The notes under the pieces were generated by a model, which searched no databases, had not been told where the DNA came from, and saw nothing but the letters and a program-made list of their open reading frames with translations. Position numbers and translations under genes: made by a program. Below, piece after piece: positions 1 through 11,806 of a stretch of DNA of 64,000 bases. Within the stretch, counting starts at the first letter, position 1. Each line of letters starts with the position of its first letter. The DNA comes from Paramecium sonneborni (lineage: Eukaryota; Ciliophora; Oligohymenophorea; Peniculida; Parameciidae): assembly GCA_905182985.1 (NCBI GenBank), contig CAJJDN010000004.1, positions 682,287-746,286 on the forward strand, read 5' to 3'.

Positions 1-157
1 TATTCGAGCTTTGTAAGGTAAAAAAGAAGTTATATGAATGTATAGATAATTGAATTTATATAATTTTAAAAAAGTGAAATCAAAAGAAGGCTAAATATTC
101 AAACATAAATGTTTCCGTAAAGGCCTGAAGTAAAATAAAGTTAAATAAATAAGATCA

Positions 158-697
158 ATGTTATAATTTATAAAAAGAAAAAATTAAGATGATTTAGTAG
201 TTGGTTCTAATAACACAGCTTTAGAAGATCCAAGTATTTTCATTATATAAATGTTAATAGCTATCAACGTAAAGGAGGAATAAAACTTATTTAAGGAATG
301 CGCCATTGACATCAAAGAAACAAACAATAAATTAAAAGAGGATATGAAATTATTATAAGAAACATCTTCATATTTAATTGATTAAATGCAAAATCTAAAT
401 CATGTATTTATATATAAGATACAATAAGTTTGTTTATAACTAAAGTGTAGATATAGAAGTTAAATTCAAATAAGTTGGATAAATGTTACATGCTATTAAT
501 GAAGAACTGAGGCAAGAGAGTAAAATTTCAATAAATTAATATTAGATAAAAGTGAAACCTAAACTAATAAATTTTTAGATAAAAAAGAAGAATCCTTTTA
601 AGAATCAAAAGTTGGTTCTCCTAATCCATATGTGGATTATAATAGTACAGCATTAAATCCATTGGATTATGAATATTTTATAGACTCATTTCTATGA
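158..697 (+). CDS. Hypothetical coiled-coil protein (5' end uncertain)
   Basis: Read with TAA/TAG as Gln, three exons join cleanly: up to 403, 429-519, and 546-697, with GT-AG introns of 25 nt (404-428) and 26 nt (520-545). The end is TGA at 695-697. The product is a hydrophilic, Lys/Glu/Gln-rich chain, with a coiled-coil-like stretch in the middle (around QMLHAINEELRQENK) and an acidic C-terminus ending YEYFIDSFL. I chose ATG 158 because it is the nearest in-frame Met before clearly coding sequence; an in-frame ATG at 38 also exists, and more exons may lie left of the window. No family is recognised. The codon pattern makes it very likely a real gene; the function is unknown. Confidence 0.55.
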
Positions 698-885
698 GAA
701 CATTATTATATTATTTATTAACTAAATTAATTAATCAATTCAATATATAATATTTAAATTTATATAATTACAAATAAAATCCATTATTTAAGATTAATAT
801 AGCTATTACATTTAATATACTATAATTGTAAATAAGGAAATATATTATTAATTAACAAGTCTACTCACTAAATTGATTAATAATT

Positions 886-1505
886 TCAACATACTTCTTG
901 ATTAACTTCTATTCTTTTGAAATATTTGTATACAAATATAACTTACGTTATAGTTATCAAAGTTAGTACACCAATTTTTGTAATTGCACACCAATAAATA
1001 GATTTTTATGTATCTTCTAAAACTAATTAAAAACTTAATTGAATTACTTACTAATCTTATGAGCATTTTCCCTATCTGTTATCCAATTTTAATTTCTATA
1101 TATTGATTAAAAGTTTCTATTTGTTCTAGACAATTCTTTAGACATTTGATTGAATTATTCTGATTAAGCATACTCTTTATCTATTCCATCTATATCAAAA
1201 TCAAAACTTAAAGTTTTAGAGTTTCTATTTAGACTTCTGAAACAAATGTAATATATTCCTACTTCATTTAATATTTATTTTAATGATCCTTCTTTTCCAT
1301 TCAGTTTTTATAACAATTTATCTCCATTTTCAGATTTAATGATTATTTCAGTTTTTTCTTCGTCTAATCCTGAAACTTGGAAATTTACAATCAATTATTA
1401 ATTATTTTCAGCAGATTTTACATAAAAGCAACTTGGATGATGGTTAATTTAAATTGAAAGAGAATACCCAACATTTAATAACCAAATTAAAATATATATT
1501 TTCAT
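886..1505 (-). CDS. p24/emp24/gp25L family cargo receptor (TMED)
   Basis: Family role: p24 proteins are type I membrane proteins of COPII/COPI vesicles that help sort cargo between ER and Golgi. Seen here: a hydrophobic signal peptide right after ATG 1505 (MKIYILIWLLNVGYSLS), a GOLD-like beta-sandwich region (HHPSCFYVKSAE, then CFRSLNRNSKTLSFDFDIDG), a polar helical stretch, one transmembrane helix (around KIGVLTLITITQVIFVY), and a short cytosolic tail beginning KYFKR. This order and a length near 195 residues fit the family. One 29-nt intron lies at 1023-1051. TGA is at 886-888. The tail lacks a clear terminal KKXX signal (it ends VNQEVC), so its trafficking may differ from classic members. 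The family call is firm; the subfamily is not. Confidence 0.85.
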
Positions 1506-1783
1506 TTTAATTAATTATATGTTAAAACAAAAATAAGTCATTTTTTGAGTAAAAACATATTTGGTTGAATTTGAATAACAAACAGAATTGAGATATTCAT
1601 TTAAAGATTGGACAAAGAAGCTAGAAAAAAAAAAATAAATATTAAAGTTTAGTTTGAAGATTAAAAGCAATAAAATACTATTTAATAATAGAAGATTAAA
1701 AAGAATAAAAATGATCAATTAAAATGAATTTAAGTAAATTAAAATAACTAAATGGAATTTATTAATAAAATCTCCTCTTCATA

Positions 1784-2057
1784 ATGAACCGATAAATATT
1801 TAAAATATTAATTGTTTATATAAAGCAAGAGCAAAAATTGAAAGAGGATAAATTATATTTTAATATCAGATCCCTTCTAAAATTCTGTAAATAATTTTAA
1901 TTCAAAAATTTGTGAATTATTTTTAAAGGAAATAACAAATACAGAAGTAGACAAGATAATTTTAAAGACTAATTTAATTGATTATTTGAATCAGAAGATG
2001 TTTATTCTATTTGTAAGTTTATAATCATTGAAAAATTTTTAAGATCTGATTAGGTGA
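1784..2057 (+). CDS. Possible small gene, unrecognised
   Basis: Two open stretches on the plus strand look coding: one starting at ATG 1784 (MNRQIFKILI), and one running through 1860-2050 (CELFLKEITNTEVDKIILK) to TGA 2055-2057. They are in different frames. A 31-nt candidate intron starting GTTTAT would join them, but that donor is atypical. The chain would be about 80 residues, Lys/Leu/Ile-rich, with no recognised domain. It could equally be unexpressed sequence in an AT-rich spacer. Confidence 0.25.
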
Positions 2058-2441
2058 TTTGATAGTATTACCATGATGAGGACTAGAAAAAAAATTTATT
2101 TCTCACCTTTTATATTGAAAAATTTAAGTTTAAAAGCTAATGCAAATATATTTAATTATTAATCAAATATATTATCTTTTATTATATTATAAATATTTCT
2201 ATAAATAATGAATTAAAATGTATTCAAATTAAATTTGCTATGCTATATTTAACAAGAATTATCAATATGAATTTTTTTTAATCTAATTAGAGATTATTAC
2301 CGAGAAAGAGCTATTTTGGAATTAATGAAATGATTATGAGAATACTATAAGTTATTTAAAAACAAATTTAAAAATTTTGTTATTTATGGAAAAAAATATT
2401 AAGAAAAAGTGCTTGAATTAAATAAGTTTATATAATAATGA
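2058..2441. other. Intergenic, nothing recognised
   Basis: About 380 bp of AT-rich spacer with no coding-like frame on either strand and no clear RNA or repeat structure. Confidence 0.5.
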
Positions 2442-2896
2442 TCAACTAGTTGTAGCAAGATGTTCATAGAAGCAATAGGAATGAATGAGTTTATTATTTT
2501 CTCTAACTTCTATTTTTAGATTATTTTTAGTTTGAGATGTTGTTTTAGAAACCCTATACCCGGTTGTTTTTTTTGTATTAAGTACATCAAGAATAGCTAT
2601 GGGAGCAGATCGTTTATTGTTTTTGTAGTAATGGATAAGAGATTTAGCACTAGAATAATTGAGATTTAAGGTTTTGGCAACCTAAAAGTTAGAATAATAA
2701 AAATTACTTCCTTTATCTATTTTCCTTCTTAAAATACCTATCTAAATAATGATTTCTATTATTCAATAGGTATTTTGTGTATTTTTCTAGTATTTGACTT
2801 AGAAACTATTCTTTTTGGAATATAATCTTCTCCTTCAGAGCTCTATGTGCTAGAGTTAACATCTTAGTATTATTTATGTGATATATGTTAGCTCAT
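2442..2896 (-). CDS. Small helix-turn-helix (homeodomain-like) protein
   Basis: ATG 2896 opens a frame of about 142 residues ending at TGA 2442-2444, with one 26-nt intron (2682-2707). The N-terminus is Ser/Gln-rich (MSQHISHKQYQDVNSS). The centre reads EGKQIKEVAKTLNLNYSSAK followed by SLIHYYKNNKR, which has the shape of a helix-turn-helix of the kind seen at the start of transposases and in small ciliate DNA-binding proteins: a helix over KEVAKTLNL, a turn, and a recognition-like helix with a basic end. No catalytic domain follows, so this is either a stand-alone DNA-binding protein or a domesticated fragment of a mobile element. The HTH assignment rests on pattern only. Confidence 0.55.
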
Positions 2897-3130
2897 CTAA
2901 ATAATAGGTTCAAGATATTAAAAATATAATTAACAATGATTATGATTAATTAGATAATATATTTTTGATTAATTTAGTTTAAAAGAATATCTTCTGATGC
3001 ACTAATAATTACAATTTAATTTTATAATATAAATTAGAGATAATGAATTTTAGAATATAGAGTAGCAACATATTTAAGATGAAAAAAATTTTATTAATAA
3101 ATTTATCTTGATATGATTTATACTAATAAT

Positions 3131-3754
3131 TCATTAAGCTGCAGCAACTGGAGGTTTTCTCATTTCTTTAATAAAACGTTAATAAATTTCATCTTCTCTT
3201 TATTAAAGTTCCTTTTCTGTTCTTGGAGCATAATAATTTGGATAATCCAATCCTTGATAGATAGATATACAATTAAAATTACCATATTTTGTAATTTTGA
3301 GTAATTGTTTCTCAAGATAATTCACAACTTTAGAAGCATCTGCCCAATTTCTATTTGAATTTGCTCTATGTCCAAGAATAAAAGGAGGTCTAAGATGAAA
3401 ATATTGATTTTAATAGTTCTAAAATGAGATAGAAATTTACCAACATTTTTTCAAGTCTTGCACCAACAGAATAAAGATTAGTTACTCTTCCTGATTCATG
3501 ATTAAGAAATACTCTCATATGATTTAAAAATAATTCAGCTACCTATAAATTTTGATTATACCAATTCTTAATCTTTTTGCAAATGCTTCATATTCAAATT
3601 CAGTCAAATCAGGTCTAATTGTACTAAATGATGATTTATAATATTTAAAATGTTATTCTGTTGTCATTTATCTTGAATTAATAGCTATTCCTCTTTCTGG
3701 ATCAATGTATACTTCATCTACTTCTGTTCCTCTTTAGTTTCTTAATTGATTCAT
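3131..3754 (-). CDS. Conserved-looking protein of unknown function
   Basis: ATG 3754 to TGA 3131-3133, with introns of 23 nt (3539-3561) and 22 nt (3419-3440), gives about 192 residues. The chain is soluble with no signal peptide or membrane helix. It is rich in aromatic and charged residues, with stretches such as VYIDPERGIAINSRQM, LNHMRVFLNHESGRV and FILGHRANSNRNWADASK, and ends in a charged helix (ELQQREDEIYQRFIKEM) before a Pro/Ala tail. I do not recognise the family. The even codon usage and clean splice joins make the gene model reliable. Confidence 0.7.
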
Positions 3755-4091
3755 TATTATATAAAAAATAAAATATTTTCTATAATCTAAGTACTAATTA
3801 TTAAAAAATAAAATGACCATCAACTCTCTATTTTGAGTAACTATATTAATTATGTAATTTTATTCTCAATTTCAAACTTTATAAACTTTCTTAAAACTTT
3901 AGAGATGAAAATATATATTTTTTTTGGTTTAAAATTTGAGAGATTAAGAAAAGATAACTATAAATATAATAATAAAAAAAAGAGAACTACTATTGATATC
4001 TAAAGTTAAGAAAGTAAATTCTTATAGAAAAAAGTCAAAATTAAAAGTCTAAAAGATTATTCCTTAAATAATTTTAGGATAATATATTTAT

Positions 4092-5108
4092 TCAAGAAAC
4101 TTTATGTAATTTAATGAACGAATCAATTTCTAAAATAACATATTGTAATTACCCATTCTACATTGGGGACAGAGATTGAAATCTGGAGCATGTAATTATC
4201 TATCAGGAGGTTAACGCTTTAATTGATCTTTTTTTTCCATTATTTATTTCGCACAATTGCCACATAAACACATATGTCTACAAGGCATAATAATTGTGTC
4301 GATTTTTTCACTTAGACAAATAATACAATCACCATCATTCTCATCATGTTTCATAGAACCAACAAGATTAGTATCATTTATTCCATAAATTTCTTATACT
4401 TCATATGCTCCTTATTATGCATGTTAATATTTTTATCTAGCTAATTTTAATTAATCATCTTCATAATCATAATAATAAATCATCATCATTTTTTAATTTT
4501 AAATTATTATTATAAGTTTCCAATAAACTTAGCCTAAATTAGTTTTTTTTTATTTAAGACGACTTTTAGGAACTGTTATTTTGCTAGTAATTTTAACATT
4601 TTTTGTTTAAGGTTCAGTTAATTGAAATTCATCATAAAACTCTTTATCCCTTATATCACTAAAAACATTATTAACAGGATGAAAGATTTCTTAACCTTAA
4701 ACAAATAACTAATTTATTATAAAACAATACTTAAATTTTGCAAGGTGTTAAAGCAAATACAACAAATTCAATTTTTAGATCATCATTTCCTATTAATTTA
4801 GTTTTTTCAATACAGACTTCATTTAACAAAACTTAAGGTTAAGTGTTTGTATTAGTAGATCTCTATCATATATATGAATATGATCTTACATGTGATGCAG
4901 GAGCTTATTACATTGATTAATTATAAATATATGATGATTAATGATTGTATTAGAATGTTTAGGAATATTGCAATGGAATATTATTAATTTGTTAAATTGG
5001 TTATTAGTATTGCATTTGTATTTATAAAGGTATTTAATTCGTTTACATCCTTTATTATTGATACGTAAAGCCTTGTGAAGATCTAGACTTTTAAGGTTAG
5101 GAACCCAT
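4092..5108 (-). CDS. Mahogunin-type RING E3 ubiquitin ligase
   Basis: Family role: MGRN1/RNF157/LOG2-type E3 ligases transfer ubiquitin from an E2 to membrane-traffic substrates. Seen here: a Gln-rich N-terminus after ATG 5108 (MGSQPQKSRSS, a possible N-myristoylation start), then a beta-rich region (EVCIEKTKLIGNDDLKIEF, TEPQTKNVKITSKITVPKSR) corresponding to the family's domain ahead of the RING, then a C3HC4 RING: CIICLSEKIDTIIMPCRHMC, LCGNCA, and CPQC further on. The spacing CxxC...CxHxCxC...CxxC matches the Mahogunin subtype. The tail is RMEIDSFIKLHKVS. Introns: 4863-4889 (27 nt), 4709-4730 (22 nt) and 4130-4152 (23 nt). TGA is at 4092-4094. Confidence 0.85.
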
Positions 5109-5511
5109 ATTTAATTATGTTTTATAAATTTATAATATTAATATTATTTATTGAACTTAAATATTTGAAATAAATACTGTAAATGCTTGAATAATGGAAT
5201 CAATAATTCTTACTTGTTGTATTAATTGTGTAGTATATCAAATTCGATTTATTATTAGTCAATTATATTATACTTGAATATAGTATATTATTTTTGATAT
5301 TATTCTTCAATTTTTTAATTTAGGATACTTTATAAATATTTCTCAATTATTTTATTGTTTTTCTAATCTATCACCCATAAATATCTTATCAAATTTAAAT
5401 TTAGGAATAAAATTTAAGAGACGAAGAGAGAACAAGAAGAATATATTAAGATTGATATAAGCACATTTTAAAATTAAATAAAATCTTTTTTTATTTAAGC
5501 AAGCATAATTA
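5109..5511. other. Intergenic region between divergent RING and eS8 genes
   Basis: About 400 bp that must carry the start regions of two divergent genes. It is very AT-rich. The ~100 bp before the eS8 ATG is a purine-rich stretch (around 5410-5450) followed by T-runs. I see no specific motif that I can name. Confidence 0.4.
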
Positions 5512-6139
5512 ATGGGAATTTCAAGAGATAGTAGACACAAAAGAAGACTAACAGGTGGTCGTATGCCAATCCATAAGAAGAAAAGAGCCTTTGAGAAAGG
5601 AAGATAGGCTGCAATGACTAAATTAGTATCAGGAGAAAAGAGAGTTAGAAGATTAAGAGTGAGAGGAGGAAATTTCAAATTTAGAGCTCTTCGTTTATCA
5701 GAAGGCAATTTCTCTTGGGGAAGCCAAAGCATAGCTAAAAAAGCTAAAATTGTTGAGGTTGTTTATCATCCATCTAATAATGAATTGGTCAGAACAAAAA
5801 CACTTACTAGAGGTGCTATTGTATAAGTTGATGCTACTCCATTCAAATAGTGGTATGCTAAGAAATATAATGTTGAATTAGGATCAAAGAAGAAGAAGGT
5901 AACATATAATCATAATCTAGGAAACAACTGGAGAATAACCTAAAAAATTAAGTTCAAAATAAGAAAAAAGAGCTAAAGAAAATTTTATTGATTAATTTGT
6001 CTAAGAATAATTTTCCAATCAAAGGTTATTAGTCAGAATTACATCAAGACCAGGATAATCTGGAAGAGCTGATGGCTATATTTTGGAAGGAAAAGAATTA
6101 GAATTTTATATTAAGAAAATTGAATAGAAGAAGAAATGA
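5512..6139 (+). CDS. RPS8: 40S ribosomal protein eS8
   Basis: Structural protein of the small ribosomal subunit. The frame from ATG 5512 begins [18 protein letters not shown] and continues with the conserved eS8 features: [29 protein letters not shown], the core [18 protein letters not shown] and [12 protein letters not shown], and the C-terminal [20 protein letters not shown]. The basic tail ends EQKKK before TGA 6137-6139. One 22-nt intron lies at 5899-5920. Length is about 200 residues, normal for the family. Several Gln positions are written TAA or TAG, which independently proves the ciliate code. The long minus-strand frame over this gene is a shadow. Confidence 0.97.
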
Positions 6140-6235
6140 TTTAATCATCAATACATTAAATTGCATAATAATTGTACATCCAAGTAATTATTGGTTTTCA
6201 TAAACACAATTTAAATTAAGATATTTAAATTGATA

Positions 6236-9087
6236 TCATTTTTTTCTCTTTTCTGATCCAAATAATTTCTAATATTTGGCCAATTTGTTAACAGTACTGT
6301 GAGTTGTTGTTTTAGGAGATGGCAAATTACCAAATTACTCTGTTTTAATTCTCTCAATTTAATTCTTTTGATTTTAATCAGGAATTGTTGTTAATCTGTC
6401 TGAACTTAATAATTATTTTGATTAATCAAACATAAGTTTCAATTTCTTTAATATGTAAAATTAAATACTTTTAATTCTTAAAAAGAAATTTGAGATTGTT
6501 ATTATGTTTTCGAATATCCATGGCCCTTATTGAGAGATTCTTAAATTATTTAAGAAGACTTAGTCAAAAGATTATGCTTCTTGAAATAATCATGAGTTTC
6601 ACTTTTAATATTAGCCCTTAATGACTATTTACTTTCTTAAGGAGAGTGCTAAATCATAATAATTTTATTTTACTTTTGCTTTATTGAAAATTTATTTTGG
6701 TGGTGATAATGATTCTTTTTATAAAAAATCTGATTATAATTTATTGACATTTATTGCTGTATTGTTTCTATTTTTATATTCCTAAAGTTAAGCTTTTTAA
6801 TAGTAAAAGTTCAATAGTTAATATTTTGCTGTATCAACATTCTAATATGATAGATATAAATAAATTACTAGAAATTCAGTTTACATATTGATTGCAAATT
6901 ATTTTCTAAATTCTGCATCCCCTTTATTAAATTCTTCTTCATCAAAATTATATTTTAAAGGTTCTGGTTTATATGGAGTTGGTAATTATCTATTAACAAT
7001 TTTTTCAAAATTAACATCAGCAAACCAAGGGTGAGTGAGAATTTCAATAATTCCATCTTTTTATCCTAATCTTTCTGTTGGATCTTTTTAAAGTAGTGAA
7101 ATAATTAAATCTTTTAATTCATCTGATATTTAAACATAATCAGGAAATTAAATATTTTCTGTTAAGATTGAATTATAAATTTCTTATGTATTATGAGAAT
7201 AATAAGGAGGTAAACCTGAAATTAATTCATAAAGTAATGCTCCTAAACAATAGCAATCAACTAAATAATTATGACCAGTTTTCATAAGCATTTCAGGTGC
7301 CATATATTCTGGTGAACCACAAAATGAATAAGCAAAATCTTCAGCTGCCATATCTGGTTTTGATAATCCAAAATCACTTAACATTAAATGACCTTATAAA
7401 TCTAATAAAATATTTTCTGGTTTAATATCTCTATACACTATATTTTAAGAATGTAAATAAGCCATTCCTATACAAATCTCAACAAAATAATATTTAGCAT
7501 CTTATTCATTTAATTTTTTTAATTTTCTTAAATGATAGAATAATTCACCTCCTGCACAATATTCCAAAACAAAAGCAATATAATACTTTGATTCAAATGC
7601 ATAGTGGAGAGGTATGATATATTAATTCTCCATTTTAATCATTATATCCCTTTCATTTTAAACAATAATCTCTTTCTTATTATCCATTATAAATTTTTTA
7701 TCTATCAATTTTAATGCATAAAATATTCCATTATCTTTCTTTCTTACTAAATATACTCTCGAAAATCCTCCTACGCCTATGCATTTGATCAATTAAAAAT
7801 CCTTTAAACCAACCTTTTTTGTAGTTTAAGGCTATGAATACATCGGTTATAAAGATAGAGTAATTCCTTAAAATACTGATAGACTTAAATCAGATAGTGA
7901 TAAGTAATAATCATAAGGAACTTTTTTTGAAATAGTACCAAATTAACATATCTTCTTAATCTCTAAAATATTCTTTAATTCTTACCAGTTTATATTTAGT
8001 CAACGTCCGTTGAATCTATTCCTCCACCTTATTATGTTTAGTTTTTCTCAATACTTGCTATCTATTAAATTAAATAGTTATAAAGATCACATGTTGATTT
8101 ATTTGCATAATCAAATAAGTAATAATATCTATATTAATTTATAAATTTATTACTTTGAATTTTTATAGTATAATATTATTTGTAATTTCTTCTTTGGATC
8201 ATATTCAAGTTAATCATCATTCTTTGTTTTTAATGCTTATTTTGGTTAAGGAGTTTATTCTGTCTTTGAATTTCCTAATTCTGTTTTAGAATGTCCTTAA
8301 TTCATAGATTTTGATTCATTATCTGATTTTCTTTAATGTTTCTACGAGATTATTTATGAAGAAGCCTTTAAACCTTTTTAATTAATTAAAATATCTTCTA
8401 ATGATTATCTATGATTAGTGGAAGTATCTGAAATAATTGATTGTTTATTTAATTTTAAATTAAAGTATTATTGATATTGGTTTTAAATCATTTAAGCATT
8501 TTTCAACTTTAATAGAGAATTATTTTACCATATCGAATAAGTATTAGTCTTTTTATTTTAATTTTTTTTATTGTGGTTTGCTTTAACCTGTCGGTGATTA
8601 ATTATAAGATGTTTTAGTTGTTAAAGGAGCCTTAGACAATTCTTTTTTCTTAAATTATATCATTATGATATTACTTCTAAAGATACTGCTGCTAGTGATA
8701 GATTCTTGCTTTTCAAACTTGTCTTTTTTGAATTACTACCTTCATCTGTATGAACTCGTAATTCTGCTATCTATTCAAATTTAATTATTCAATAATTACA
8801 TTAGGTTATGATGTTTTTACCCTATCACTTTTTAATGTTTGCAAAAACACATTATCAATACTCTTGCTTCCTTTTAATTTAGCTCTCATTGTATTTGATG
8901 CTTAAACTAAAGAATTTCTTTCCCTCTTAAAATAATCAAGTAACTTTGCTTTTCCTTTATCAACAGGTCTCTCAGTTTTTACTGCGCCAATAAGTGTTTT
9001 GGTATTTTTCTTTTCTTATTTTAATGGAGAGTCTTAAAAACTATTTCGGCCAGCAATTTTTTACATCTACTGACTAAGCTTCTTCAT
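6236..9087 (-). CDS. AGC-family Ser/Thr protein kinase with long N-terminal extension
   Basis: Phosphorylates Ser/Thr using ATP. The catalytic domain lies at about 7810-6960: glycine loop CIGVGGFSRVYLV, lysine in FYALKLI, catalytic loop [11 protein letters not shown], metal-binding SDFGLSKPD, and the substrate-site SFCGSPEYMAPEM, then WFADVNF near the domain end. This order is typical of AGC kinases (AKT/S6K/PKA-like). Upstream are about 400 residues of Ser/Lys/Gln-rich sequence with a PH-like strand pattern (LQIILYYKNSKYYYLFDY). Downstream is a Gln/Ser-rich tail ending GSEKRKK before TGA 6236-6238. I inferred at least eight short introns, for example before the SLAAV/KKELSK join and in the tail. 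ATG 9087 was preferred over the in-frame ATG 9066. The kinase call is firm; the exact subfamily and the PH domain are not. Confidence 0.88.
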
Positions 9088-9377
9088 TAACGATGATGTT
9101 AAATAATTTATATATTAAATTAATGTAAAACTTATTTTTTTTTACACAATTTGTTAAATTATATATGGCATCACTTTAAGATAACTTAATCATTATTTAG
9201 CCATTTTCAACATTTTTTTAACCTTTAAGAAGATTTTATAATTATTATTAAATATGAACCAATATCATTTCTATTTGTAAAGATATCAAAAATTACAATA
9301 AATAGGGTTAACATACTGAATTTTAAAATTAGAAACAAAAACATAAAATTATTTTCTAAATAATTAAGTAAATAAAA

Positions 9378-10080
9378 ATGCAATTACATTATCATAAATA
9401 AGAATCCAAAATTGTCTTCAAAAAGTGCATTTAAAATTATGAGGGACTATTTTACAAAAAAATCAATAAAAAATTAGATATCTATAAAAAGAAATAAATT
9501 TCATTTAGAAATGGGAAAGTGATTAGAAAAACTTGGATTTAAGACATTGATGTTTTGATGAAGAAATTCAAGATTATTCATTTCACAAAGGAGGATGTCA
9601 TATAATTTTAAGAAATTCTTTAGATATCATAAGAGTATTATAAAAGTACTTTATTACATTAAGGATTAGAAAAAATACTTGTCATAGAAGTTAGTTAAAT
9701 GAAGAATATTATGTTAACTATCATAAAGGAACTTTAAAGGTTAACTAAATATTTTAATTACTTAAAATTTCTATTATATAGATGAGATGAATTTTGCAAT
9801 TAATGAAGATCTAATACTACTACCTCTAGGAATCAAAATTTAACCATTAATTAAATATAATAAACTAAAATTTATCAAAATAGCTGAGTAAACTTATTGT
9901 TTACAATAAATAAATCAATAATAATGTTCAAACATTTTGATTCACAAAGATAAACTAATTCCATTCTATGTAAATTTTGATTATTAGAAGGATAACTATT
10001 ATATATAAATGGATACTTTCTATTTATTATAATAATAATAATTATAAATGATTAATTAACATGGTATTGAGTAGTATTGA
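9378..10080 (+). CDS. Pair of open frames, possible decayed or two-exon gene
   Basis: ATG 9378 to TGA 9783-9785 encodes 135 residues (starts MQLHYHKQESKIVFKK; Lys/Ile-rich, with WIQDIDVLMKKF). Immediately after, ATG 9787 to TGA 10078-10080 encodes 97 residues in another frame (MNFAINEDLILLPLG...). No short intron that I can find joins the two cleanly. No domain is recognised. Since a broken reverse transcriptase follows within 400 bp, these frames may belong to the same degenerate element, or be an unrelated broken gene. Confidence 0.3.
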
Positions 10081-10389
10081 GTATGAAGTATAATTACATG
10101 GATAATGTTATTTAGACGAATCTAAAATTCTTGAATTTGGTAAATATAGAGAGATGTTAAACTTCCTTGTCAATCCTTAAATTTAAATATAAATTAATTT
10201 GATAAAGTTTTATCAGATGTTAAGCTTAGATATTTATTGAAGATGAAAAGAACAAATTGTAAGAAATTTCATTGAACAAATTTAATAAAGTAAGGCATTA
10301 AATCTAAAAATATTTGCTTGCCTAAAATTTAATGACTTTACATTTATGAGCCATTTCATTTCAAATAAACTGTTGAATATAAAATAGTT

Positions 10390-11420
10390 AAAAATTTAGA
10401 CTCTCTATTAAAACTTCGGAACTTAGATTTTTGTGTAAACTATAAAGTTATTTAATGATTATCAAATCATAACTCATTCCAATATTATACAAGTATTAGA
10501 CTAAATTCATAATACTTCAAGATAAGACTATGATCATGATGCCATCTTTATTGACTTTTCAAACGATACAAATACTATAAATATAGTGATTCTATTTTGA
10601 ATTTAGAAGTAAAAATATTCTAACTGAGATTGAAATGTCTTTTCAATCCCACCTAAATACAAATATTTATTACTTGGAATTCTATTTCCAAGAATAAAAT
10701 ATACTTGGCTAACGGAGTTATTCAAGGATCTCTACAATAGCCCTCTCTATTTGATATTTATTTAAGTTTTGTACTGGAAAAGTGGACTAAAAAAATATTA
10801 ATTTCATTATAAATCTCATAAGTTTGCAGATAATGTTGTTTTTTCAAATACTAAAGAACTATTAACAGTAAGAATTACTCTTAAGGAGTTAAACAAATTA
10901 ATGATATTCCTGTAGTTGATACAAATATTTAGGTATACTTTTATAAAATGATGGTAAACTCAATTTATAGAATAAAAAAATTGAAATAACAATGAATATT
11001 TTGTAAAAACAGTTATCTTGGATAACAAAATAAATGATTGGAAGGATAAAATTAAAATATGAAAACCCTTCATAAATCTCCATTTCTTATATATTATAGT
11101 TGCATTAAGTTAGTCAAGATACAAATAAAATCTAATAAAAATTCCATAGCTGTACAAAAAGACATTTAAAGGAATAGTAGGATTTCCTAAATCTATATCA
11201 GATTAAAATGTTTCCCTCTTGATTCCCAATTACGAACATCTTATCAGATAACTTTTGAGGGAACGAAGAAAGAAAAAGATAAATATAGCTGTAGATTGTT
11301 AAACCTAATAATCTTGAAATAAGAAAATATTGACCAATAATCTATTACTTAAATTTTTAGAATTATGAAATATTGAGAACTATTAGGGTAAAATCTAAAA
11401 AGAAAATCGAGATTGGCAAG
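10390..11420 (+). mobile_element. Decayed non-LTR retrotransposon reverse transcriptase
   Basis: Three reverse-transcriptase signatures occur in order but in different frames. Motif A is at about 10530-10590 (HDAIFIDFSNDTNTI, compare the usual FxDFxxAFDT). The motif B/2b region is at about 10711-10790 (NGVIQGSLQQPSLFDIYLSF, compare GVPQGSPLSPxLFxIY). Motif C is at about 10817-10850 (HKFADNVVFSNT, compare YADD). Motif A is in phase 2, B in phase 1 and C in phase 2, so at least two frameshifts separate them. The second catalytic Asp of motif C is Asn. A downstream thumb-like segment at about 11150-11290 (LYKKTFKGIVGFPKS) resembles the region after motif C in LINE-type elements. No intact endonuclease, ORF1 or poly-A tail was found. 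It is dead. Confidence 0.75.
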
Positions 11421-11806
11421 ATAAGAAAAGCTAATAAATAAAATAAATAGAATGAAATTAATTATCTATGTTTCTCCTTATCAAGAATAAATAACGATAA
11501 TAAGCCAATCATTTTATTGAGAAAAATTTTTAATTTTATTATAAAATTAAATTATTTCTAAAATGCTTCTAATTAATTGAATTATTTAGTAAAGATTAAT
11601 GTTTTTAGACTTTTCAAATTCAAGAATAACAATAAAACAATTTCATCAGTCAAATAATCCCCAAATTTAGTATAAAAAGATTAAAAAATATTAGAGTCTT
11701 TATATCTAGTTATTAAATTAATTTTTATTTAATCATAATTAATAGATAATCATAAAATTCAATTTATTTGATAAATTTTATAGATAAATATACACACTAT
11801 TGTACT
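11421..11806. other. Intergenic, possibly the 3' remnant of the retroelement
   Basis: About 390 bp of AT-rich sequence without a coding-like frame. It may include the decayed 3' end of the reverse-transcriptase element, but nothing identifies a boundary or target-site duplication. Confidence 0.35.

Noticed and set aside
5352..5732. 126-residue minus-strand frame over the eS8 gene
   Set aside because: It is antisense to a highly conserved ribosomal protein gene and has no coding-like features of its own; a shadow.
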